Source: Nostoc sp. FACHB-152
GTDB taxonomy: Bacteria > Cyanobacteriota > Cyanobacteriia > Cyanobacteriales > Nostocaceae
Direction of reading: 5' to 3'
Assembly: GCF_014697475.1 (NCBI RefSeq)
Contig: NZ_JACJRV010000006.1
Span: forward strand, 124,001 to 188,000
DNA length: 64,000 bases
Shown: positions 16,647 through 26,700 of the stretch, in pieces
Numbering within the stretch: the stretch's first letter is position 1
How the letters are laid out: every line of letters starts with the position of its first letter
Position numbers and translations under genes: made by a program
Notes under the pieces: generated by a model
Databases searched by the model: none
What the model saw: the letters and a program-made list of their open reading frames with translations, nothing else
Told to the model about the DNA's origin: nothing

Positions 16647-18038
16647 TTATTCACTAATATCTAGATATTCTGTTGCGATTTGTTGTAGTGCTTGACGGTT
16701 AACTTTCTCTTGAGAATTGCGTGGTAGATTATCAAGGCAAATCCAATGTTTAGGGATTTTGAATTTAGTTAGTTTATGTTTAAGTAAAGTTTGGATTGCT
16801 AAATAAGATATATTAGCATCTTGTGGAACATATATTGCGGTTAATGCTTGTCCCCAGTTTTTATCGGGTACACCAATTACACAAACATCGGCAACCATTT
16901 GCGTTTCACGAATAGCTGCTTCTATTTCTGCTGGGTAAACGTTTTCTCCACCTGTAATAATTTTGTCGCTGTTACGTCCGATAATATGTAGATAACCTTG
17001 GCTATCTAAAAAGCCTAAATCATCTACTTGAAAATAATCTTGATTTTTCCAAGGATTTGGATAGTAACCAAGGGTTAAAGATTTAGCTTGAATGGTAATA
17101 TTTCCAATTTGATTAGCATTTAAAACTTCGCATTGTTGATTGCAAATTTTCACCTTGGCATGGGGTAAAATATGCCCACTGTTAATTTTACCTTTGAGAA
17201 AATCATCGGGTTTGAGGGTGGCAATTTGTGAGGCTGTTTCTGTCATACCATAGGTTGGTGCTAACCTAATGTTGTGGAATCTAGCTTTTTCTAATAATTC
17301 ATTCCAAGCGGGTGCGCCTCCTAACATTACCGTTTGAAATTGCGCTAACCATTGGGTTAATTCTGGATTTTGTAAGAGGCGTTGTAACTGTGTTGGTACT
17401 AATGAAATGAAAAATTCTGATGGTTGAATAGAGAGAGTTTGACCAGATTCTACAGTTTTGAATGGTAGAATAACTAGTTTACCGCCAGTTGTGAACGAAC
17501 GCATAAATTGCATTAATCCACTGACATGATATAGCGGTAATACGCAAAATGAATTAACTTGTTGTAGCTGAAAATATTCTGTAAAGCCTTGCACAGATGC
17601 TGTGAGGGTTTCCCAAGTGTGGATAACAAATTTTATCTTGCCTGATGAACCACCTGTGGGAATCATGATTTGGTAGGAGTGCTGAGTAAGATATTCTCCC
17701 CCTGCCCCCTGCCCCCTGCCCTCTGCCTCTTCTCTCTCTACTCCCCAAACTATATCTGGTTGGACTAATTCAAATACTTGTTGCCATTCTTGTGTTCCCC
17801 AGTTGGGGTTACAAAGGAAAACTGGACAATTCGCGGCACAGGCGGCGAGAAAGCTGGCTAGAAATTTTACAGGTTCAGGTTCAGCTAAGATAATTTTGGG
17901 TGGTGTACCGCGCTTGTTTGATATTTCTGTTAGTTCTAAATATAATTTTTCTGCTAGTGCTTGAAATTGTTGGCTGTTGTCACAAATTAGCCAATTATGT
18001 TGAGGCAAATTTTGCAGATAAGTTAAAGGCTGTTCCAT
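16647..18038 (-). CDS. menE: o-Succinylbenzoate-CoA ligase MenE
   Basis: MenE activates o-succinylbenzoate to its CoA thioester in phylloquinone (vitamin K1) synthesis, the photosystem I cofactor. The 463-residue protein belongs to the AMP-forming acyl-CoA synthetase family: P-loop IPTGGSSGKIKF (~126-137), A-loop region TYGMTETASQ (~255), the YFQVDDLGFLDSQGYLHIIGRNSDKIITGGENVYP hinge region and a C-terminal domain ending with the catalytic Lys in NSQEKVNRQ. Residues ~100-114 (VEREEAEGRGQGAGG) are encoded by a period-7 STRR repeat and have no counterpart in the fold. The ATG at 18038 overlaps the end of menC by 16 bp. Confidence 0.93.
   Translation of the reverse strand: MEQPLTYLQNLPQHNWLICDNSQQFQALAEKLYLELTEISNKRGTPPKIILAEPEPVKFLASFLAACAANCPVFLCNPNWGTQEWQQVFELVQPDIVWGVEREEAEGRGQGAGGEYLTQHSYQIMIPTGGSSGKIKFVIHTWETLTASVQGFTEYFQLQQVNSFCVLPLYHVSGLMQFMRSFTTGGKLVILPFKTVESGQTLSIQPSEFFISLVPTQLQRLLQNPELTQWLAQFQTVMLGGAPAWNELLEKARFHNIRLAPTYGMTETASQIATLKPDDFLKGKINSGHILPHAKVKICNQQCEVLNANQIGNITIQAKSLTLGYYPNPWKNQDYFQVDDLGFLDSQGYLHIIGRNSDKIITGGENVYPAEIEAAIRETQMVADVCVIGVPDKNWGQALTAIYVPQDANISYLAIQTLLKHKLTKFKIPKHWICLDNLPRNSQEKVNRQALQQIATEYLDISE
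17695..17752 (-). repeat. Heptanucleotide (CCCTGCC) repeat inside menE
   Basis: On the plus strand, the heptad CCCTGCC is repeated three times, followed by CTCTGCC and a degenerate TCTTCTC tail. It reads in frame as AEGRGQGAGG on the minus strand. The same family is found in intergenic DNA at 5785-5840. Confidence 0.8.
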
Positions 18039-18991
18039 ATACTTTCAGGACTAGTTGTTGCTGCTGGGGCAAAAAAATGATCGATACCAAAACCAACTGC
18101 CCTGTTTTTGCGAGATAATTCTGCTGCTAACTTAAGTGCAGTTTCTCTACCAATGGCAGTTTCAAATACGGATGAAAAAACAGCATCAATTTCATGTTGT
18201 TGACAAAATTGACGCAAACGCGATCGCGAACCTATAATTCCTGGTTTAATAACGAAAATTTCTCGCCAGCCTTGTTCATAACAAGCGATGAGTTGCTGGA
18301 GTGTGGCAACAGATTCATCTAAAGCGATCGCAGTCCCGTAACATAAACTTAACTCCAGCATTCCCGCAAATTCGGCAACGGGTAGCGGTTGTTCGATAAA
18401 TTCAATTTCTATCGGTAATTCTGCCTGGATATTATCGCAAGTCCACAGCCATAAATTGGCTTCTTCATAGCTAAGTCCGCCGTTAGCATCGAGGCGCAGT
18501 TTCGCTGAGGTGGGTAAGCTACGACATAGAGTATCAAATATTGCTAATTCTTTAGCGATCGCATCTACCCCTATTTTCCATTTAAATGTGCGATATCCTT
18601 TTTCCCAAAGCATTGGCCATTGCTGTAAAACCGCTTCCCCCGATGGAAGTAAGCCACTACAAGGAATCTCCTTTCCCCCTTCCCCCTTCCCCCTTCCCCC
18701 TCCTTCTAACGCTGACTCAAACCCAAATTGACAAGCACTTAGATCATCAGGAATTGAGAAAATCATCTCAGATGTAATTTCTGTGGGTAGTTGATGACAA
18801 AAATCTAAGGCTTGTTCTAAGGTTTCTGAACCAAACCAACTAATAGGGGCTATTTCTCCCCAGCCAACTTTCCCAGTTTCATCAGTAAGCCGCAGGATAA
18901 TACCTTCGCGGATGTCCCAAACGCCATGACTGGTAGTTAATGGCCGTAAAAATCTACGTTTATAGGGACGAAACTCAAACTGATAACCCAT
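18023..18991 (-). CDS. menC: o-Succinylbenzoate synthase MenC
   Basis: MenC is an enolase-superfamily dehydratase that turns SHCHC into o-succinylbenzoate. I start it at ATG 18991 (MGYQFEFRPY, 322 residues), whose first base is the last base of the menA stop; the upstream TTG-type extension lies inside menA. Catalytic residues expected of the family are visible: Lys in FKWKIG (137/139), metal ligands Asp168 in LRLDAN, Glu197/200 in EFIEQP and Asp225 in ALDES, and Lys249 in VIKPG. Residues ~96-108 (EGGGRGKGEGGKE) are encoded by a CCCTTCC heptad repeat, an in-frame insertion in the loop before the barrel. Confidence 0.93.
   Translation of the reverse strand: MGYQFEFRPYKRRFLRPLTTSHGVWDIREGIILRLTDETGKVGWGEIAPISWFGSETLEQALDFCHQLPTEITSEMIFSIPDDLSACQFGFESALEGGGRGKGEGGKEIPCSGLLPSGEAVLQQWPMLWEKGYRTFKWKIGVDAIAKELAIFDTLCRSLPTSAKLRLDANGGLSYEEANLWLWTCDNIQAELPIEIEFIEQPLPVAEFAGMLELSLCYGTAIALDESVATLQQLIACYEQGWREIFVIKPGIIGSRSRLRQFCQQHEIDAVFSSVFETAIGRETALKLAAELSRKNRAVGFGIDHFFAPAATTSPESIWNSL
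18671..18712 (-). repeat. Heptanucleotide (CCCTTCC) repeat inside menC
   Basis: Three exact CCCTTCC heptads and one degenerate unit (CCCTCCT) on the plus strand encode the low-complexity segment GGGRGKGEGGK in MenC on the minus strand. Purine/pyrimidine asymmetry is complete over about 35 bases. Confidence 0.8.
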
Positions 18992-19890
18992 CAGCCGATA
19001 AAAAATCCTAGGCCTAATAACAAGCAACTCCAAAAATTCACGTTTACAGCGATAAATTTACAGTTGCTTACTTTTTCTGGGTGGTTGTGATTTTGTTGGA
19101 CGTGGCGACATAACTTAAAGGCGTAAGGTAAACTTAACCAACTCAAAAGTGTCCAAGCTGGGAACATTCCTAAAATCACAAATAACAATGTTAGAGGATA
19201 AATGCTGGCGGTAAACCAAACCAAAACTTTCGCGCCATTTGCTGTACCTAATCTGACAATAGGCGATCGCTTACCTGCGGCTATGTCATCCTGAACTTGG
19301 TGAAAGTGTGAACAAAATAAAACTAAGCTTGTGACAATGCCAACAATTACTGAAGCTGCTAAACTCGTCATCGACCAAGCTTGAGTTTGGCTGTAATAGG
19401 CTGCGGCTACTCCTAAAGGGCCAAAGGCAAAAAAGCAGAGAATTTCACCTAAACCCTGGTATCCCAAGCGAAAAGGCGGCCCTTGGTACATATAGCCTAA
19501 AAAACAGCACAACAGTATTATCCCAATTACAGTTAAGTCTTTTTGCCAAACTGCGATCGCTAGTATCCCTAATAAACCTGTTGCTAAACACAGATTTCCT
19601 ATCCAAAAAATTAGCGTTTTATTACCTGTTAAATTCACTAAAGAATGATGTTTGTTTTTATCAATTCCTGTTTCAGAATCAAAAACATCATTACTGATAT
19701 TCTCCCATGCCAAAATCAAAATTGCTGCTGTTAAAAAAGTTAAAAATATTGCCGAATTCAAAATTTTAGTTTCTGCAAAAGCCACTGCTGTTCCTATCCA
19801 AATAGGCATGATGGCAACACTATACATTGGCGGTTTAATTGCCGCCATCCATAGCTTACTCTTAGGACGTGAAATTTGCTTAATTGTCAT
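18991..19890 (-). CDS. menA: 1,4-Dihydroxy-2-naphthoate phytyltransferase MenA
   Basis: MenA is a UbiA-family membrane prenyltransferase that attaches the phytyl chain to DHNA in phylloquinone synthesis. The 299-residue protein has about eight to nine membrane helices. The first Asp-rich motif is WENISNDVFDSETG (N67-D68-x2-D71) and the second region is SHFHQVQDDIAAGKR, the two sites that bind the prenyl diphosphate through Mg2+. It leads the menA-menC-menE unit, with one-base and 16-base overlaps that imply tight co-translation. It diverges from menF across a 404-bp spacer that must hold both promoters. Confidence 0.95.
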   Translation of the reverse strand: MTIKQISRPKSKLWMAAIKPPMYSVAIMPIWIGTAVAFAETKILNSAIFLTFLTAAILILAWENISNDVFDSETGIDKNKHHSLVNLTGNKTLIFWIGNLCLATGLLGILAIAVWQKDLTVIGIILLCCFLGYMYQGPPFRLGYQGLGEILCFFAFGPLGVAAAYYSQTQAWSMTSLAASVIVGIVTSLVLFCSHFHQVQDDIAAGKRSPIVRLGTANGAKVLVWFTASIYPLTLLFVILGMFPAWTLLSWLSLPYAFKLCRHVQQNHNHPEKVSNCKFIAVNVNFWSCLLLGLGFFIG

Positions 19891-20294
19891 ACCGTTGATG
19901 TGTGAATCTGCACTTAAACTTTAACTTTTTGTGTATTCTTTTTTAGCTGTTACCTGCCTAAACGATTGATTCTTAAATTGAATCAGCTAGCTACATATAG
20001 GCAGTAATAACTTTTATTTTCTTTTATTTTACTCAGCAAACAGCACATTTTATCGAATGTTTTCAGCAAACAGCACTCAGCACTTTTTGATGATTTTTAA
20101 TCTCTCCCTTAGCAAAACTTATTCTTTAGTTACAGGTCAAAACTGAGCATAGCTTGTCAGAGTTTGGTAATACCTTAAACAAAGCAAACTATACTCTGGT
20201 TAAATGGTAACTGAATATGTTACCTGTAGAAATAGACCATGATTCATTACACTTTAGGAAGATAACTTAAAAAAAATTTACTATTCCTAGATCC
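19891..20294. promoter_or_regulatory. menA/menF divergent intergenic region
   Basis: This 404-bp spacer between divergent phylloquinone genes is expected to carry promoters for both. A 19-bp inverted repeat GGTAAC-N7-GTTACC lies at 20206-20224, 71 bp before menF. A second short palindrome GGTAATACC lies at 20166-20174. CAGCAAACAGCAC occurs twice near 20034 and 20066. None matches a regulator I can name; an operator role is inferred only from position and symmetry. Confidence 0.45.
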
Positions 20295-21710
20295 ATGACA
20301 GTTTCACCATGTCGCAGCAACTTCTTTGTAAATCACAAAGACATCTATCAATTTCTGTTAGCGGTACAACAAAATTGCCTTAACAATAATTGTCGGCAAA
20401 TTGCAAGTATTTCGCTGGAGCTTGACTGGGTTGATCCTTTAGTTGTATTAGCTAAACTAGCGCAAGCAAATGAAATAAATTTTTACTTTGAGAACAGAGG
20501 TAAAGGAGAAGCGATCGCCGCAATTGATTCTGTGGCAAAATTACAAATTGATGGGCAAGACCGTTTTAATCAAGCTGAATATTTTATCAAAAGTTGTCAA
20601 CAAGATATAATCAATTTTAGTGGCAATAATCAAACTTTTTCCGGGCCACACTTTTTTTGTTACTTTAGCTTTTTTCCCAGCAATACCCAACCAGACTATC
20701 CATTTCCTTCCGCTACAATTTTTCTACCGCGTTGGCAAATATCTGTCAAAAATCAGCACTGCATCTTAGTAAGTAATATCCTAGTCACAGCCAGTACAAA
20801 TTTACAAAAAGTCTGGCATAACTTATGGGCTAAAATCGAACTTATTAATTCTTTAGAATACTTTTCTCCTAAACTGGATCTGCTATCAAGAAATTTTATT
20901 AAACAATCTGTAACTAAGGCTACAGAATTTAAACGTTCTGTGAGATCAGCTTTAGACAAAATCCAGGCTAGTCATTTAAGCAAAATTGTCCTAGCTGATG
21001 CCTTGGATGTGCGCTCAAATAATCAGTTTGACTTATATAAATCATTAGATAATCTTAGACAAATACATCCTAATTGTTATATTTTTTCTACAAGTAATGG
21101 TAAAGGACAAAACTTTATTGGGGCAAGCCCAGAAAGATTAATTTGTATTCACAATCAACAGTTAATCACCGATGCTTTAGCTGGTTCTGCACCACGTGGT
21201 AAAACACCCGCAGAAGATGCGGCCAACGCTAATCGTTTGCTGAACAGCGAAAAAGAAAGGCATGAACACTCATTGGTGATTGACTTTATCACTCAACGCT
21301 TATCACAGCTAGGACTATTACCCCAGGTATTACCGCCCCGCTTGCGACAGCTATCTAATATCCAGCACTTATGGACACCGATTAATGCTGTAGTTCCGGC
21401 TAACGTTCACCCATTAAAAATTGTTGCCCAACTGCACCCTACTCCAGCCGTGGCTGGTGCTGCTAGAGATGTAGCTTGTGCAGAAATTCGGCGTTACGAA
21501 AGCTTTGAGAGGGGTTTATATGCTGCACCCTTGGGTTGGATAGACTCACAAGGAAACTGCGAGTTTATTGTTGGAATTCGTTCAGCTTTAATTGATGGCG
21601 ATCGCGCTAGACTTTACGCAGGTGCAGGTATCGTCGCTGGCTCTGATCCTGATAAAGAATTTGCCGAAGTACAACTGAAACTTCAGGCGTTACTTAAAGC
21701 ATTGGTTTAG
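20295..21710 (+). CDS. menF: Isochorismate synthase MenF
   Basis: MenF converts chorismate to isochorismate, the entry step to phylloquinone. The 471-residue protein has a divergent N-terminal half and a typical chorismate-binding C-terminal half: KIVLADALDVRSN, FIGASPERLI (~276-285), DALAGSAPRGKTPAED, then the conserved stretch from HLWTPINA to LHPTPAVAGAAR, AAPLGWIDSQGN and RLYAGAGIVAGSDPDKE. These cover the Mg2+ and substrate-binding residues of the MST family. The gene has the menA side promoter region upstream and a 222-bp spacer downstream. Confidence 0.94.
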   Translation: MTVSPCRSNFFVNHKDIYQFLLAVQQNCLNNNCRQIASISLELDWVDPLVVLAKLAQANEINFYFENRGKGEAIAAIDSVAKLQIDGQDRFNQAEYFIKSCQQDIINFSGNNQTFSGPHFFCYFSFFPSNTQPDYPFPSATIFLPRWQISVKNQHCILVSNILVTASTNLQKVWHNLWAKIELINSLEYFSPKLDLLSRNFIKQSVTKATEFKRSVRSALDKIQASHLSKIVLADALDVRSNNQFDLYKSLDNLRQIHPNCYIFSTSNGKGQNFIGASPERLICIHNQQLITDALAGSAPRGKTPAEDAANANRLLNSEKERHEHSLVIDFITQRLSQLGLLPQVLPPRLRQLSNIQHLWTPINAVVPANVHPLKIVAQLHPTPAVAGAARDVACAEIRRYESFERGLYAAPLGWIDSQGNCEFIVGIRSALIDGDRARLYAGAGIVAGSDPDKEFAEVQLKLQALLKALV

Positions 21711-21932
21711 TTGTATTGCAGGAGGCAATGAACATACAGCAGGGAATATTTTGCTAACTGTCAAAGCGCGATAGGATACAACCAATAGAATGCGTTTAAA
21801 CGTTTGTTTATTAACCGCAAATGCGCGTTTTGTTATCCTTCAGTAGGAGGACGCAACGACACAATGGCTTCCTTAGGATAGTAAGAGTTAAAAATTTATC
21901 GTCTGGTAAATGCAATATTAATAAAATAGACA

Positions 21933-22397
21933 ATGCCGTTAAATATTAAGGATTTACAGATTCACAGCCCTGCATTTACTTGGGGTGAATATATTCCTCA
22001 ACGCTATACCAGTGACGGAGAAAACATTTCACCTCCATTGGAATGGAGTGGACTGCCAAGTGGAACTCAACAACTAGCACTAATCTGCCATGATCCGGAT
22101 GCACCATTGCCCCAAGGGTTTACTCACTGGGTAATCTATGGTATTGAGCCAACGATTAACCAGATTGCTGAAGCAGACGGTAGCCAATTTACTCAAGGCT
22201 TGAACAGTACCAATCAACCCGGTTATACAGGGCCGGCTCCACCAAAGGGGCATGGGCTTCATCATTATTATTTCTGGTTATATGCCTTGGATACAAAGCT
22301 TAATCTTAAGGCAAATCTAAACCGCGAACAACTATTAGAGGCGATCGCTAATCATGTGATTGAACAAGCGCGGCTGATTGGAGTTTATCAGCGATAG
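21933..22397 (+). CDS. YbhB/YbcL-family PEBP-like protein
   Basis: The protein has 154 residues and the phosphatidylethanolamine-binding-protein fold. The family signatures ICHDPDAPLPQGFTHWVIYGI (the DPDAP anion-binding loop and HW) and the second motif GPAPPKGHGLHHYYFWLYAL are both present. No signal peptide is seen, so it is cytosolic. Bacterial YbhB function is uncertain. It precedes an aldo/keto reductase by 43 bp in the same direction, so a two-gene transcript is likely. Confidence 0.93.
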   Translation: MPLNIKDLQIHSPAFTWGEYIPQRYTSDGENISPPLEWSGLPSGTQQLALICHDPDAPLPQGFTHWVIYGIEPTINQIAEADGSQFTQGLNSTNQPGYTGPAPPKGHGLHHYYFWLYALDTKLNLKANLNREQLLEAIANHVIEQARLIGVYQR

Positions 22398-22440
22398 TAA
22401 TAGCTGTTTAAAGATGAGACAAAAGGGAGCAAATTAAAAG

Positions 22441-23385
22441 ATGTTGTATCGAGAACTAGGCTCTACAGGAGAGAAAGTCTCTGCAATTGGATTGGGAGGA
22501 TGGCATCTGAGTTTGAAATATGTAGATGAGCAACTGGCAATTAGGCTAGTTCGCCAAGCAATAGATCATGGCATCACCTTCATGGATAACAGTTGGGACT
22601 ATAACGGGGGTGAAAGCGAGCGCCGGATGGGGAAAGCACTCCAGGATGGCTATCGAGACAAAGTATTCTTAATGACAAAAATTGATGGTCGCTCAAAGAA
22701 AGAAGCTACCAAACAGCTTGATGACTGCCTGCAACGTCTGCAAGTTGATTATATTGACTTAGTACAGCATCATGAAATTATCCGATTTGATGATCCGCAT
22801 CGCGTTTTTGATGAAGAAGGCTCAAATGCCGCGCTAGTGGCAGCTAAAGAAGCCGGCAAGCTGCGCTATATAGGTTTTACTGGGCATAAAGACCCAGCAA
22901 TTCATCTGCATATGCTGGAAGTAGCCGATAATTATGGCTTTAAGTTTGATACGGCTCAGATGCCATTAAATGTGATGGATGCACACTACAGGAGTTTTGC
23001 CAAACTAGTGGTGCCAGAACTGGTAAAACGAAACATGGGCATTTTGGGAATGAAGAGTATGGCAAATGGTATTCTGCTCAAGTCCAATACGGTAACGCCG
23101 ATTGAATGTCTTCACTATGCCCTTTCTCTGCCCACCTCGGTTGTGATTACAGGAATAGACAGTATGGAAATTTTAGAGCAAGCGTTGCAGGCAGTACAGA
23201 CATTTCAACCGATGACAGACTCTCAGGTGCAAGCATTGTTAGCTAAAACAGCAGCAGCAGGCGCTCGTGGTGAGTTTGAACCTTTCAAAACCTCATCTAT
23301 TTTTGACGGTACTGCTCAACATCCGAATTGGCTTGGAGAGGAGCCACAACGCCTTCAGCAATTGATGTCAGCCGCCGCAGGATGA
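22441..23385 (+). CDS. Aldo/keto reductase
   Basis: A 314-residue NADPH-dependent AKR with a TIM-barrel layout. The catalytic tetrad is visible: Asp and Tyr in FMDNSWDYNGGESERRMG, Lys in FLMTKIDG and His in DLVQHHEI. The phosphate-binding region is recognisable in VITGIDSMEILEQAL. Substrate unknown; it resembles the predicted oxidoreductases of the YhdN/YajO type. It follows the PEBP gene by 43 bp and converges with the response-regulator operon. Confidence 0.92.
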   Translation: MLYRELGSTGEKVSAIGLGGWHLSLKYVDEQLAIRLVRQAIDHGITFMDNSWDYNGGESERRMGKALQDGYRDKVFLMTKIDGRSKKEATKQLDDCLQRLQVDYIDLVQHHEIIRFDDPHRVFDEEGSNAALVAAKEAGKLRYIGFTGHKDPAIHLHMLEVADNYGFKFDTAQMPLNVMDAHYRSFAKLVVPELVKRNMGILGMKSMANGILLKSNTVTPIECLHYALSLPTSVVITGIDSMEILEQALQAVQTFQPMTDSQVQALLAKTAAAGARGEFEPFKTSSIFDGTAQHPNWLGEEPQRLQQLMSAAAG

Positions 23386-23410
23386 AATCACAACTGCACT
23401 CCTGGATTTG

Positions 23411-23788
23411 CTAATCATTCCAACTCAGCATTTGGGCTATTTGTTCGCAAATTAGTAGAGGGTTGAATGGTTTAGTAATGATTCCGGCTACATCTAATTG
23501 AGCAAAACGCTTGTAATCATTGGGTAATACTTTGGCAGTGAGCAAAATAATCGGAATCTCTTGCGTCTTGGGATTAGCTTTGATTTGTTCATAAAATTGA
23601 AAGCCATCCATGTCAGGCATTGATACATCTAGAAGAATGACATCCAAAATATAGTTTTGAGCTTGCGAAAGTCCTTCATGACCAGATTGGGCAGATATTG
23701 CTTCCCAACCGCCTAAATCCTCTAAGCAAGTGCAGGCAAGTTCTCGTAACGATTCTTCGTCATCGATGACAAGGATGCGTTTGCTCAT
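23411..23788 (-). CDS. CheY-like single-domain response regulator
   Basis: A 125-residue receiver domain alone: acidic pair in VIDDEES, phospho-acceptor Asp in VILLDVSMPDMDG, Thr in LLTAK and Lys in ITKPFNP. There is no output domain, so it must act by protein contact or as a phosphate shuttle. Its ATG overlaps the stop of the upstream histidine kinase by 4 bp, so it is translated with the kinase and is its likely partner. Confidence 0.95.
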   Translation of the reverse strand: MSKRILVIDDEESLRELACTCLEDLGGWEAISAQSGHEGLSQAQNYILDVILLDVSMPDMDGFQFYEQIKANPKTQEIPIILLTAKVLPNDYKRFAQLDVAGIITKPFNPLLICEQIAQMLSWND

Positions 23789-26700
23789 AGTTCTCCTGGT
23801 GGTATTGGCAAAGTGAAATAAAATGTACTGCCTTCACCTAAGGTACTTTCTGCCCAAATACTACCATTATGCTTTTGAATAATACTTTGACAAATTGCCA
23901 AGCCAAGGCCTGTGCCTCCCTTAGCACGAGCATCAGAGATATCAACCTGCCCAAAACGTTCAAATATTGTTTCTAGTTTATCGGCGGGAATACCTCTACC
24001 TTGGTCTTTGACTGCAAAAAGTACCCAGTCTGATTGTGGTTGAGCAGACAAGGTAATCACCGAGTCATGCTCAGAAAATTTGATGGCGTTGCTCAACAAA
24101 TTGGTTAAGGTTTGAATAATTAAGTCGGGGTCAGCCCAAACGCAAGCAGTCGTAGGAGTAATAGAAATTTTAATTGCGGCGGCGATCGCAATTGATTGTA
24201 CTCCCTCTACGGCTCTTTGCATTAAATCTGCGGCATTGCATACTTCTTGGACAAGATTTACTCGCCCGGAGGACAATCGCTCTAAATCTAAAATATCATT
24301 TACCAAACGCACGAGGCGATCGCTATTAGTTAAAGCTTGCTCAACCATGCGTTTAGCTTTTTGGGGTTTGTTGTCGTAAATACCACTATTGAGCAGCCCT
24401 AAAAATCCTTGAATGGCGGTGAGTGGGGTACGAAGTTCATGGCTGACAATCGAAATGAATTCATTTTTTATTTGCTCAATAGCTTGCTGTTCGGTAACAT
24501 CTTGAATTTGCAGCACATAATATAGTGGCTGGTTTTGGAAATCTCTCACTAATGACAGGCTAGTTAACCCCCAAGCAATGCGTCCGTCATTACACAAATA
24601 ACGCAACTGGACTTGAACGGGACGATTCTCATTATTCAAAACTTGCGCGATGCATTGTCCCAACTGATGAATATCTTCTGGGTGCAGCAGTTCAAATACT
24701 GTGCTGTTGAAAAACTCTAACTCAGAGTAGCCCAGCATTTCACGTAACATAGGATTGATTTGCAACCATTGCTGATCTAATCCCAACAACGCCATACCGA
24801 TAGGAGCATCATAAAATGCATGGCGAAATCGCTCTTCACTCTCACGCAAAGCTAATTCTGTTTGTTTAAGATTAGTAATATCTAGCAGCACCCCATACCA
24901 GGCAATTTCACCATTGGGTCGGCGTTCTGGGCGAGAGTTAGCACGCACCCAGTTAATTTTGCCAGAGGGTGTAATGATCCGCCATTCGTGGGCAAAGGGT
25001 TCTAGGGTTTTGAGACTTTTAGTAGTTAGTTGGTTGTAGAGCAGCAAGTCATCAGGATGCACTTGGTTATAAGTAAGCATAACATCCTCTAAAACTGCTT
25101 CTGGTTCGAGTTCTTGAATTTCCCGAATTCCTGGACTGACATATTCGTATCTCATCTCATTGGTATCGGGCAAATAAACTAAAATGTAAATTTGTGCTGG
25201 TGAAACTGCGGCAATTTTTTGAAACCGAGCTTCGCTGTGTCTGAGAGCTTCTTCAATATTTTTGCGATCGCTAATGTCTGACATTACACCATGCCAAAGC
25301 AGTGTGCCATCTTTGCAGCGTTCTGGTCGAGAATGTGCCTGAACCCACTTGATTTTGCCACTAGGAGTAATGATTCGCCACTCGTGTTTAAAGGGTTCCA
25401 TGTTTTCCAGAGCGCGGATAACTGCTTGTTGATGCCCTGCGCGATCTTCGGGATGGAAACAGTCAAATGCAACCATTGGATCTTTGAGTGCCTCAGCCAC
25501 GGGAATTTCCTGAATTTCTTCAAAAGCTTGGCTAAGATATTCAAACCGGACAGGTTTACCTGGATATTCTTCAATTGTGTAGATGATTGCTGGTGAAGCC
25601 GCACCTAACTGCTGAAATCGAGCTTCGCTGTGCCGTAAAGCTGCTTCAATTTCTTTGCGCTCAGTAATATCTAGATTTGTTCCGAGTAACTGTATTACTT
25701 GTCCTTGTGTGTCAGTTACAGCTTCTCCTCTAGCTTCAACATATCGAGTTGCGCCATTGGGTTGAATGAGTCGGAACTCTGTTTTATAGGGGTTTTGAGT
25801 TGTGAGCGTTTGCTCCAGGTTGTGCCGTAGGCCTTCTCTGTCGTCGGGATGAATTAGCTCAAAAAATTGAGCTATAGAGGGTTCTGGTACAGATAGACTC
25901 CAACCAAAGATTCGGAAACTTTCTTCAGACCACGTAATTTTCTGGGTTTTGATATCCAGTTCCCAACTGCCTACATGGGCAACTTGCTGGGCGCGACGAA
26001 GAGCAGCTTCACTTTGTAGTATAGCTGCTTCGACTCGTTTACGATCAGTTATATCTGTTACCCGTACTAGATGGATGACTTGGTTAGCGATCGCCACTTC
26101 TTTAGCCGCTAGGTTGCCCCAAAACAAATTTCCCTTGCGTGTGAGGTATTGAGTTTCCGCGCTCCATACACCTTTTTCCTCTATTTGGGCGGTAATTTGG
26201 GACAGTTCTTCAGGAGTAAATTGATGTACCTGAAGCTGGTGTCCTGGAATACCAATTAGTTCGGCTTTACTGCCTGCTTCAAATAATTCTACTGCGCGAT
26301 GATTACAATCTGAAATTAACAAGGTTTGGGAATCGACCAAAAACAAAGCATCAGCAGATTCGTTATAAATACTTTCACGCAAGTCTTTTTGGCGACGCAG
26401 TTCTAATTCTGCTTCTTTGCGATTGCTGATATCTTTAGTAACTGCAATTATATGTGCTTGTCCCCCAAGCTCAATGATATCTGCGGAAACCAGGACTGTA
26501 ATTACCTTACCTGATTTGTGAACAATAGAAAATTCTTGGTTACGAACTGTTTTACCTGAGAGTAAATCTTGCAGATAGTATTGCTTTGCCCCTACACTAG
26601 CCCAATATATCAGATTTGCCCCTGCGTCACCGATAACTTCTTCCCTAGAATAACCATATAAATCAATAAAGGCATCATTCACATCTATGCAATGGCCATT

